Positions 39,801 through 51,800 of a stretch of DNA of 64,000 nt are shown one piece after another. The position numbers were made by a program, and so were the translations under genes. Origin of the DNA: Melanocharis versteri (taxonomy: Eukaryota; Chordata; Aves; Passeriformes; Melanocharitidae); contig VZTG01002008.1 in the NCBI GenBank assembly GCA_013397845.1, positions 413,198 to 477,197 of the forward strand, read 5' to 3'. Under the pieces are notes generated by a model. That model ran no database searches. It was given only the letters and a program-made list of their open reading frames with translations, and had not been told where the DNA came from. Position 1 is the stretch's first letter. Each line of letters opens with the position of its first letter.

Positions 39801-42800
39801 GGTTGTTGTGTGAAGACCATATTGAAATCCATGTCTAACTTCCATCTTCAAAAACCAAATACTTTTTCATATCTGAGATGTTTAGGTAAACTCGAATAGT
39901 AAAAATCTGATTGGGAAAAAACCTTGCATTATTCTGCAAGTAGATGAAATAATTCTTGAGATAATATAGAAGGTGTCTCTTCTAGCTGTTTTAATTTCTC
40001 CATATCTCGGCTATACTTATTATCACAAGTAATAACTTGCTTCACTTATGCTATCAATCAAAAAAATTTATATATCTCAATTGAAAGAATAACTTATAAG
40101 CTATACCTCTGAGGGGATGTGTTGTCATCTGTGACATGTCACATCTTTATTTTAGTGCTGATGGGGTTCCTCTGTTTTTTCTGACTTTGACTTTGCAGAA
40201 CTCTATTTTTTAATCAGATTTTGACACTTTCCTCCACTTTGATTTCAGTCTTAGAAGTACAAATGTAGGACAAGGATGGTGATGGCAACTTTGATATTGT
40301 TTGGAGAATAGCTATATTTACTATATTTACAGTAAATATAAAATTTGTATTTATATTTTATAAAGCTTGCTGAAACATCTAAAATGTATCAAAAATATGG
40401 TTTCTGTCATGCCAAGTAGAAGTTGTATTGAATTCTTTAACAAGTAAATAAAATTTTGCAAGGAAACAAAGCAGCAGGAGTATCCCCTTTGCTATAGGAA
40501 TGACAAGCTTTTCTTCTAAATCTGATGAGAACAGGCAAAACAGAGAAACTCAGGTGCCAAGTGTTTATGTTTGGGTATGTATAAATGAATCTTTATTTTG
40601 CTTTTTCAAAAAGGCTTAAAGTAATGTCCTGTTTGCTGAAGTTGTTATATAATTTTCCTTTACAGCTCTAAAGAAGTAGCCCCTATGTTAAACAAACCAG
40701 AGGAAAGACCTGTGAGGGCAGCAGTCTCATCAGTAAGGGTATGACTGATACTGGATATGGTGGAAGTTATTTGCTTCGGTGGTAAACATAAGTAAAGCTT
40801 TGAGGAGGAAAGATAATAATTTGTAAAAAAAAAAAGGAGTATTTTTTTTGTTTTGGAGGGAGACAATGAAAACCACTAAAAATTCAGCATGAAAATGCTT
40901 CTACGTGTATAATTGGTGGCTGTTTTTTCTTGACATTATTTTCAATCTGTTCAACTACTGGAAGGGATTGGCCTGCTCTGTTCTAATACCACAGAATTAG
41001 AGATAAAATTATTTAACTTGCAACAACTTGGGATTTTTCAAGTGTCTTTAAGTGGCAGCTTATCTTTGTTGGTGAAGTCAAAAGAACAAGACGGGGTTAT
41101 CACTGGCGCTTCTGATAGCTTCCTGTTCATATTGTTTAGGTTTTTTGTCATGTTTCCAATTTAAGAGGTACGCCTTCAGACTCTACTGGTAGATTAGTGG
41201 GGAAGAAGAAATCATTGCACTTGTGTCTGTTTTGTGGTGTAAGAATTTAACTGCAACAGTAATGTTTGTTCCTTTTCTAGCAAAGGAGAAATCCATTTAA
41301 TTCCATTGCATCAGATGATAACTTGACCAATGGGGAATCAGAAAACAGACCAGCCATTGTACCTCAGCTATCAAAGAAGGGTAAATGTACTTATTTAGCA
41401 GATGACTGTGAATTTCCTGTAGGTTTATATGGAAATTATTTTTACTTTCATTGATTCTTTCTGAAAGAGATCAAAACCTTTTTTGTCTTAACTATTGGGA
41501 GTTGTCAACTAGTTTATTTCGTGTAAAGCATGTGAATACACTCAGGAAATGGCTGTAGACATGAGTAAATGGATTTTGCTTCCTTTCCTTTTCTCATACT
41601 TTTAGTCAGTACTAAGCACTCCATCTGAGAGGGCTGTTTGTCCTGAATTGCTGATAAGGGGACAGTGAAATTTCCTTGAATTTGGCATAGCTGTCTTTAT
41701 GACCTTCCAATCATTGCTGCTAATTAGCTTGACAGAAGCAGCCTAGCTGTCTTGGGTCTGTACTTTTCTCCTTTGTTTCCTTAGTCCTGTTTATTATCCA
41801 CCCTTCCCAGCAGTATTTTTTGCAAGCAAGTTGATGAGTGATTATATATCACAATACAGGCATTTGAAGTTGTATTTTAGAGTCAAATGTGGATATTACT
41901 CTCCTGTCTCTGTTGTGAAGCATGCTAACAGGGAAAGGAAACATTTGCTTAGTAGGAATAGAAAACTCTTCATCTCTCTGCCAGGAGATTATTTCTGCAT
42001 TTGCCTTGTTCCGTATGACTGTGGAAATAGCCAGTTTCCACTTCTGTAGGTTGCTGTTTATGTTCAGCCCCTGAAGACGTGTACGTGTATTCAAAAGCTG
42101 CCCTTCCCTGCAAACTTTGTCCCTTGCAGAAATAATGCTGATAAAAAATTTGGTGTGCTGTCTTTGGTATCATCAAATACTTGATGTTTCTAAAATAAGA
42201 AATAAGTTCAAACTTTTAATTTGCTAAAAATTTCTATTACATTAAAATGAAATTAACATCTATGTAAAACTTCTGTCTGTGTTTTTGCTGCAGTTGTTTT
42301 CAATAAACCAGTACAATCACTGCATTTTAGATCTGCACTGTCATATCTTTCTGTTTATACTGGCAAATGCCATGTAAACTCATGAGTTCTTCTATGTCTT
42401 ATAGAGGTTTGGTCACTCTCTGAAGACAGCCCACCTAAATCAAGCTTACAAAATGATGAAACAGAGGAACATAAGAAGCCTTCTGTAGAACTTACTGATG
42501 AATCACAGAAGGAACTAGTTAAGCGTCCTGTCCCAAAAGCTAGGAAACTAATTCACAAAGCAGCAGATTCTGTATCCCAAAGAGAAGACCTTGTTCCCAA
42601 ACCAACCAAGCAGACCGAGAGGATTAATGGCACTGGTACTCCACCCAGGGGCATTCTGAAGCGTAGCTCAAGCTCAAGTTCCACTGACTCAGAAGTTCGT
42701 GTCAGTCAGATGTTAGATGTCCAGAAAAAGAATGGTCTTTCTACTGCAACTATTTTTGAAGGAGAAGGTGAGAAGAACTCTCTTACGGAAGAAGCAGAAG

Positions 42801-45800
42801 ATTCCACACAAAATTCACTGGAAAAACAGAAACAAGTGAGGTTTTCGTCTAGCTCAGGTAAAGGAAAACCTCTGCAAAGCCCACAGCTACACCATGGTAA
42901 AGAAAGAGGACAGCATGATTTGTTAAAACCTGACGCAAAAAAGAATAGTAGAAACTATGCTGGTCAATCAGATTCACTTGGGGATAAGCAAATTTCTGCT
43001 GCAAAGCCTTTGGGAACCTATTCATCAACTTTACAAATGAAAACAACAGATGGCTTACAAGAAGACACTTCTGCATCCAGCCCTTGTGACAGTAACAGAT
43101 CAGTCTCCCCAGTTAGTGAAAGCTTCCAGACAAATACAGTTACTCCCAAGAAACTTGAAACTCCACAGAAGACCTCCAGCAATATCCTGTCAAATAGCAA
43201 TAACAAACGGAGTGTTAATGAGGCATGTGAAAATGAATCCAGCCAGATCTTGAGGCATGAATCAAAGTCACACAAAAACTTTACTGGTAAGAGACTAATA
43301 GGAGTGAAGAATGGCATGAGATAGGATATAACACATATTCATTAAAGTGGATCACTTGTAGCTAACAATTAACAACTAGGAAACAGAAGTAGTAGGAATG
43401 TGCTAATGCAGAATTAAATCATCATTTTTCTTTTTAATATACTTTTATGATCTTCTATCGGTAATCTTATCAGAGTCTGTATAGGCACCTCTGTTGTGGA
43501 TGGTATTTTAGTGTAGTGCTATCAGTTGTCCTTGGGAGCAATTCAGATGTGACTTAGGGATTTGCTTATGAGACTAAACACAAATATGCTGGTTTGTCAT
43601 CCTCTGTGTGTGTGTCATGCCCAGCCTTCCATCAATGTAGGCATTTCCTTTAAAAATGGGTTTAACTTATCATCTCAGCTTGTACCCTCAAGAGCAATGA
43701 TTCCAGTAGGATATCTCAGAGCAGGAATTTTCTTCACTCTATTACCCGTGGTATGGTTCTTTCCAAAATCACAAGGACGGAGAACTCTTTTCTCCACTAA
43801 CAGTTAAAAAAAATTCTGAGAATTTTCTAGATAGACCAAACATTTTTGGCCATGTGTCTGATTCATAACTCTGATAAGTTTGTTTACATTGTAGATGGAC
43901 ATCAACTTTCTGTTGAAACAGAAGCACGTGAGATGTCCAATACCAATTCTGCAAGTCTTCAACAAGGTAAGCCTGATCTTGTTGAGGAAAGAGATGCTAA
44001 AACCACTTTCAAGCCTGGGAAACATGCTGATGAACTCATGAAAGTGGAGGATGAATCTGTATCAAAAGTTCTAGACTGGTTTAAAAGAAGTTCTAGTACT
44101 GAAGATGGGGAACATGTATCAATGAAGTCCCAAGGCAGGGAGCCCAGAGAGGAAGTGGACTTGCCAAGCAGAGCAGGACTTCCTACAGAACACAGTGGGC
44201 CTGGCATGCATGGAAAAACAGAAGATACAGAAGAGAGACCATTTGGAAAGATTAAGCAACAGAACGCTATTTCATCTACATCATTTACTTCAGAAAACAT
44301 ACAGCTGATAAAGGAGAGGGTGAAGCCTAAGACAGGGGAAGCAAATGAGAAGCAAAATGATAAATTGCTAACTGAATTTGATTGTACAAGTGTTGAAGAA
44401 AAAGAACATGGTCAAGAAATCAAACAACAAAATAAAAAATCAAATCTCTTGGAACATCACGGGCACAAGCTACCAGCTCAGAAATGTGAATCGGAGAAGG
44501 CAATACAAGAAAAAAGAAGAATAAGAGAGATCAGAGCATTCTGGGAAAGGGATAAAACTATCCCCAGTCGTGGAGAGAAAGAAGTTAGTTTCAATGCTGA
44601 TGTGTCAGGTGGCCGTGCATTGACAGGTCTTGGAGAAAGTGACAAACAAAAACAATCTGCAGTGTATCTACCTCAGGCGTTGCATGATCAGAGCAAGAAT
44701 ACATTAAGAAGTCCTGAACTAAGTTGTGAAAGCCAGACTTCAAGAAACAACAATCGCCACTCTTTTGAGTTTGGACCAGGCCATGCATCTGGAAAGCCAG
44801 AAGGGACACTTCAATCTGATGAAGTTTTTGGATGTACAGAACTCCCAAAAGCCAGTAACTTGCATCCCAGAGTGGGTGTCGCTTCAGATGCCTCAAAAAG
44901 CAAAGATAAAGATGAGAAGGAAACTCTCAACGGAAAAGTCACTGCTTTATCCCGACAGAAGCCCAGTTTCCAGGTTTTGCCTTTAAAAAAAAAAATGACT
45001 GAAAAGTCCAAGAATCAAATTTCAGATCCTTCACACTTCCAGAGTCTGAGAAACTTCTGGGATACTGGAGTTAAATTCCAGAGTAGCATTGACAGGGAAG
45101 ATGATTCTTTGCCAAATAATACTAGATCAATAACCTATGAAAGAAAATCAAAGGAAGATAAAAAAGGCAGAGATAATGTGAGCAAGCAAGAGTTAATTCA
45201 ACAACAAATCCAAACATCTGAGAGAGAAAAAACAGAGAAAGTAGATCCTGTGGTATGCAAAAATTCTCTAGAATCTCCTATCCTAAAAGGTCTGAATGTG
45301 ACACACACGAAAAATACAGACTCTCTCCAGCAGGACAGACAACCAGTTATCTCAAAATCCCAGGAAAAGATGAGTCTTCCAGAGCAAGAAGTTAGAGAAT
45401 GTACAGAAAAAAGCATTGTTTCATCAAAAGATCATCATGTATCCTTGCAGCTCCAGTCACCTGGTAATAAAGATTCTTTAAAGGAGACAGTAGTGGGTGA
45501 TAAACTATATTTACCTATAGAAAAAAGGGAAAACAAGACTACTCCTTTGGATAAAGAGGAAGTTGCAGAGACTGTGGATAAAGTTGTTCTACCTAAAGGT
45601 GAGCTTGATATATTTAAATCATGTCTAAAGAAGTTAGAAAAGGAAGCCTCTGAGATGTCATGTAGCTTAGACCTAAAAGAAAACACTTTAAAAGAGACAG
45701 ATTTTCAGTCAAAAGAGTGCAAGGTCTTTGAGAGAACAGGAGAAGACAGTCATGACATTTCTCCTGTTGATCAAGGAGAAGAAATAGACAAAAGTACAGG

Positions 45801-48800
45801 ACAAGTGAGTGTGTCATCAAAAGATAAACATGAGAACAAAAAAAGCCTCAGGAAACTGTTTAGGGAATTTAAACCTTTGTATCTACGGTATCAGGCAGCA
45901 GACAAAGATGATACTCTTGAGGGCTCTCAGAGGCCTCAAGCTGATTTGCAGAACCCTCTCAAAGAAACCCTTGTATCTCAACCTTCTGAATATAGAAGGG
46001 TGGGAATGAAAACATACAATGACCAAAATAGTATATCACAAACTAACTGCAGTGTAGAATCAGCCCACCAAGAAGCTACTGGTCAGCCTGAAGAGGTCCA
46101 TGAGACCATAGAGAAGTCTGTAGCTGGATCCAAGGTCAATGGCTTGACTTCTGCACTAGAGAAGCTGCTGAAGGAGGCCTCTGAAACACCCCCTCCTAAA
46201 CCCAAATGTGCTGACAGCACAGTACAGGGGACTGCTGAGGTGCAAGTTAAAAGGACAATGTATGAACATGGTGGAAAAGTGCTGCAGGAAATCCGTGAGA
46301 TAATAGAAAAGTCTGTTGCCCCATCCAAGGCCAGTTGCTTGAGTTCTGCTTTAGAGAGCCTGCTGAAGGAGCCCTCTGAAACACCCTCTCCTAAACCCAA
46401 ACGTGCTGACAGTACAGTGCAGAGAACTGCTGAGGTGGAAGCTGAAGGCATGACTTACGAGCATGGTGAAGAGGTGCTGCAGGAAATCCATGAGATAATA
46501 GAAAAATCTGTTGCCCCATCTTCAGACAGTGGCTTGAGTTCTGCTTTAGAGAGGCTGCTGAAAGAGGCCTCTGAAACACCCCCTCCTAAACCCAAACGTG
46601 CTGACAGCACAGTACAGGGGACTGCTGAGGTGCAAATTAAAAGCACGGCTTATGAGTGTGATGGGGAGCTGCTGCAGGAAATCCATGAGATAATAGAAAA
46701 ATCTGTTGCCCCATCTTCAGACAGTGGCTTGAGTTCTGCTTTAGAGAGGCTGCTGAAAGAGGCCTCTGAAACACCCCCTCCTAAACCCAAACATGCTGAC
46801 AGCACAGTACAGAGAATTCTGGAGGTGGAAGCTAAAAGCACGACCTATGAGCATGATGGAGAGGTACCTCAGGAAATCAGTGAGAACATAGAAAAGTCTG
46901 TTGCCCCATCCAAGGCCAGTGGCTTGAGTTCTGCTTTGGAGAGGCTGCTGAAGGAGGCATCTGAAATACCCCCTCCTAAGCCCAAACGTGCTGACAGCAC
47001 AGTACAGAGGACTGCTGAGGTGAAAGCTAAGAGCACAGCCTATGAGCATGATGGAGAGCTGCTGCAGAGACTTGGTGAGGCCACAGAAAGATCTGCATTG
47101 TCCAGCACTGAATGTAGAGGGTCTGATGGTAATTTTCAGAATCTACCAAAAGAGGTCTCTGAAACACCAGCTTCTGTGCTGGAAAATATGGATAAGAAAA
47201 TGCATGGTAAAATACAGACTAGTCTAAGTATACATGCTCCACACCAACAAGACAGAGATCACCCTCAAGAAATACAAGAAACGATAGAAAAAACTTCTGT
47301 TTCAAGTATTGCAAAATTTGGTGAGTTCGGTCGCTCTTTAGAAAAACTTATGCAAGAAGCACCAGCAGTTTCATGTCCAATATCCAAAGATTTATATCAG
47401 CAAGAAAAATTTGAGGATCATACATTTCCCTCAGAAAAAGAGACTCTATTCATGACAAAGTCACAGCCATACAATGCCCTAAGTAGCTATGATACACAAA
47501 TGAAGACAGTTCTCAAAGGGGGAGCTCCAGAACAAAATGTCAAAGCCTCAGTTAATGATCTTGCAGTAAGTGAAATTGAAGCTTCTGGTCTTAAAAGAGA
47601 TGGAGCTATTAACAAAATAGGAGAGAGAAACGTGATTCCAGTTGATCTTCCTCCCTTGGAAGGCAAGGCCAATATGGTTGCAGTCAAACCATTCAAGATA
47701 AATGAAAAAGGGATGAATGAAAGCACATTCTTTGAGGCTTCTGAACAGTACTCAGAATTTCAAGCACTGTTGAATTTCAGAAGAATGAGTACACCACTTA
47801 AAGATGAGAGCAACTTCCCCCAGCCAGAAAAAGCTCAGTTCTGCCTAATGTCTCAGCGTGAGGATAACCATGAAGAGGAAGGCAACAACTTAAATTTGGG
47901 ATCCAAGTTTTCAGATGAAAACACCGATTCCCACTCTGGAACAGGAAGTTCAACTCGTGAGCTATCTGATTTCTAAAATTCATGGTGCTGAGTTGTTAAA
48001 CATGGCTGCAAATTTTTTTTTTTTTTTTGTATCCAGCTTGAAATATGTTAATGGAAAGTCTGTGTGATACTTTCTTAATTGAATGATTTGGATATTTGCT
48101 TGGGAGGGGTGGGAAAAGCTAATTAAGTTGATTGCTTGGGAAGTGTTTAACAGACACATACTACATTTGGGTAAGCCTTTTTTGGTAAGGATAGTTTAGC
48201 AGCATGAATCAATTCAGTCTTTGTGATTTACCCTTTTCTTATCCTGTGTGACATTGCCTTCAAATTAATAAATTTGTAACACTCAATCTAGCAATCCTTT
48301 CAAATATACTGGATTAAAAGAGGAAAAAAAAATATCAGTGGCTGGCTGAGTTCATTCTTTAGTTTGACTGGCTAGTCTCCAAAGATAAATACTTATCAGT
48401 GGAATATCTGGATATAAGGATAATACCAATACTCTGTGCTATTTCATTTAGCATTGCTGCCTGTTGCACTGAAAAATGGCCATATAAATTAAGAGGTTTC
48501 TTTACCAGGATTCATATTATTTGGTTGAATGGCAGCTCTATAGTCAATGTGTAGTGTATGATAATCATCAAAGAGCTTAAGGTAGAGGAGGCAATTTAAC
48601 CTTTTTAGTCCCATTCTGAGAAACTGGGAATATTTTCTTCACCTGGAGAATCTGAGAAATATATGAAATTCCCAGGGCTTGCCAACTTACATCTGAGCCT
48701 GTTTTGAAAGTGAGTTTCCAAAGAAAGTCAGTGAAAACTCAAGATAAGTGAGGAAAAATAAAACATAATTTGGTTTCACCCATAGTTACAGACAGCAACA

Positions 48801-51800
48801 CTGTAAGGTGCGATTGGTTGGTGGAGGGGGAGGAAAGAAAGTCTTAAAGATTTCTGAAGGAGCTAGGTCTGTCTTGATTCTGCTTTTGGAGACAATTGCA
48901 TAACTTCAGGGTTCCAAATACATCCATGGCTCATTTTTTATGATTTTTTTGGTGGTTTTGTTGGTTTGCATTTTTGTTTATTTGTTTGTTAGGGGTTTTT
49001 TGTTGTTGTTGGTTTGGGTTTTGTGGGGTTTTTTTGAGGGGGTTGGTGTTTGTTTTTTTGTTTGTTTTTGGTCAGTTGGTTTTTTGTTGTTGTTGTTTTG
49101 GTTTTGTTGGTTTTTTTGGTTACTCAAGCACTGAAACAAAATTACTTTCACTGTGGAAAAGTGAACATAACAGAAAAATTTGCACAAAGGGAAAAAACTA
49201 AAATTTTCTTTTGTGCTGATTCATAAAAAGATGGTTACAAAATGGGTACAATCTGAGTATATCCTATATTCATCTTAACCAATTAAGAGCAATAATTGCC
49301 CCAAACCCTGTTATTAGTCAGTAAAGGTAGACCTATACCTACAAAGGGCAAATCAAGCAACTTGTCTGTCTCTGCTGATGACTGAGGGTGTTTAGAGAGA
49401 CCAAATGGACACTTAAAATTAGATGTTTATTTTATTTTGGATTTATCTTGTATTTTCATTGAATGTTCACTGTCTTTGCTAACAGTCAAAATAGATTCTC
49501 ATGAGAAACCTGTGGTTGATTCTTCATTGACTTGCTTAAAGTGGCCTGTCCGTGTGTGCAGTGTTCATGTGTTTTGTCTCGTAACAGGTTCTGAAGAAGA
49601 GTTAAACCCTGTTTTGATGGCTTTGAAAAGGAGTGCAGATAGGAAAAAGCCTTCCAAAAGTCTAGAGGACATTCCATCAGCCACCTCAAGTGAGCACAAA
49701 GCTTGTGTGTGTCTACCATGACCCCCGGTTTGGCTTAAATGTGTTCATGCTGGTCTTCAATACAGCCTTGCCAAGTCGTGGCTTTGTCTTTGTTTCTCAA
49801 TAAGCTGTATGGAGGTTGTACTTTGGAACCAGATTCTTCTCTCATATGGTTTAATTTTCAGCTCTTAGTGTTAATTTTGGAACAAAGCTGGTCTCTGAAG
49901 CAGGCATCTTCCAGCAGGAATACACTGTGTTGATCAGTGATTAAATGTTTCCTGGATAGTTTTTCAGTTGTGAAAGTATTTGCAATTACTCAAAACAGTA
50001 ATAAGCAGCTACTGTCATTGCCTCCTGGTTGCTGGCTTGAGTTGAATAAGTAGACAATGAAAGCATGAAAAACTCAGTTTAGTGATGATCCACCTGTATA
50101 TTCTAGCAGTAAATATATCAAACTCACTTTAAGAGAATACACTGAGATAATGTTATACTTAAAAGGAATTCCCAGCTTCCCTCAGTAGACTCCTTGGATT
50201 ACTTTTTTTTTTTTTTAATTATTATTCCTGTCTTACTTCACCCTGCCCCTGAGTGTTTTCATGCTTATCTCATGTCTAATGGGAAAAACACAGACTGAAC
50301 TTACATTTGTAAACTGAAGCACGGAGATGTAGATTTTGAAAGATATTGGCAAGTTGTTCTTCTAATACTACTTATGCTACCGCTTGCTTCCAACCAGTTT
50401 CTAGGTTTTAGGTGTGCACTAACATTCTTGCAACAACACACTGATAGAAACTGTGGCACGATGAGACCCCTGCTTGGATGTAGGCTTTGAGGCAATGTGT
50501 GAAGTGAAAGCATCCCTTGAATTTAACCATTCCCATGGCTCTGCTGGTTTGTTTGTGGTCTTCGTCCTCCTTACTCTTAATTCTGTGATTATCTCTGCCA
50601 TCCATTTTATACTGAATAACAAAATTTCTAACTGTGTTATTTTTTCCTGCACAGATAAAGAAAAATTAAATAAACCAAAGGAAGAATTAGTTCTTAGTGC
50701 TGAAGATGGTAAATATAATTTGTGTCTGCATGGAAGTTTGTTGCTTTTTCAATGGCCTCTGTTTGCTAGTGAAGATTATTATTTTTTTTTTAACCAAGGA
50801 TTATATTGTGTTTTTAGATTTGGTTAACCTCAGCATGGCTGGAAAGCTTTTGTAGAATTCTGTCATGGTGTTTATTCTTAAGGAATCTATTTATGTCCTC
50901 CTGTATCTGTAGAAACTGTGCCACTTATCAGTGTATTTGTTTTGGCCTTCAGTCATTCAGCCTATGTGTTACTGAAATCAGAGGGAGCTTTGAACACAAG
51001 CTCAGTTGAAAGAAATTTGCCTCAGTAAATATAGAATTTGTCTGTTTATCTGTTGCATTGTAAGATGCAAGATGACTTTTGCTGCTGCAAAACACCCTTC
51101 AGAATACCTCAATTGGAAAGAAACCTCTCTTAAGATCCCTGCCTTAGTCCTATAAAGTAGCCTTATTCTAAGCAATAGAAGAAATTCTAGATCAGCTACT
51201 GCTATCATCAGTCAATTAGTGTATTACAGATGCCTTACTGTTAAATTTTTCTATAGAAATTTTTCTTTAGAAAATCCAAATCTAAGAAAAATAAAAAGCG
51301 AACCTGCTCCAAGAATGTGTCAAAATAAACAGAATTGAAAACCTTCAAATAATATTGAATATGGTGGAATATAGCACACAATTCTTTATCTGCTGCATTG
51401 GAGCTCTACAGTTTTAAAAGAACAGTTGTGAGCAGTTGCATTTTTTATTTCATGGTTTAGGTGCTTTAAAGCATTTTGCATGCCAGTGGCCCATCGTACC
51501 AATTGGATAATCATAGCATATTAGGATACATACAACACCCAGTAAAGTAACAAGGCTTAAGCACCATCCTGCACTCTGCTTTCAAGTGGAGACCCCTACT
51601 GAAAGCCTGTTTGGCATTCAGTATGAATGTGTAGAGACTAACCTGAAAAGAGTAGGGGAGATTTGAATTAAATTTATTAAGGTTGAAGTTATGGAAAAAT
51701 GACATACAGCCAAATTGATAGCTGTACAGGCAGAATAAGGCAAGTTCTCTTGAAAAGACTGTTCTTTTGGAACAGCAAAAAGGCTGATTTTTTAGCTTGT

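Larger units (their letters stand above)
34507..40665 (+). other. SYTL2: Intron 3, about 6.2 kb
   Basis: AT-rich. Contains a CR1 fragment (34933-35058), a perfect 9-bp inverted repeat with 4-bp loop at 37669-37690, and an AT palindrome near 40315-40360. No exon supported. Confidence 0.65.
47957..49587 (+). other. SYTL2: Intron 7, with possible alternative 3' end of the giant exon
   Basis: Begins at the GTGAGC donor. The giant-exon frame stops 20 bases in (TAA 47974-47976). An AATAAA signal lies at 48267-48272. A long GT/T-rich low-complexity block spans about 48940-49125. The intron ends in TCGTAACAG. Confidence 0.7.

Noticed and set aside
43846..43894. Apparent Met start (MAMCLIHNSD) for the giant reading frame
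   Set aside because: It lies upstream of the acceptor TTTACATTGTAG at 43894, which matches the phase of the preceding exon. The 49 bases are intron read-through.
48974..49201. Hydrophobic open frames in the GT-rich block (Phe/Leu/Cys/Val-rich)
   Set aside because: Translations of low-complexity GT/T sequence; not a membrane protein.
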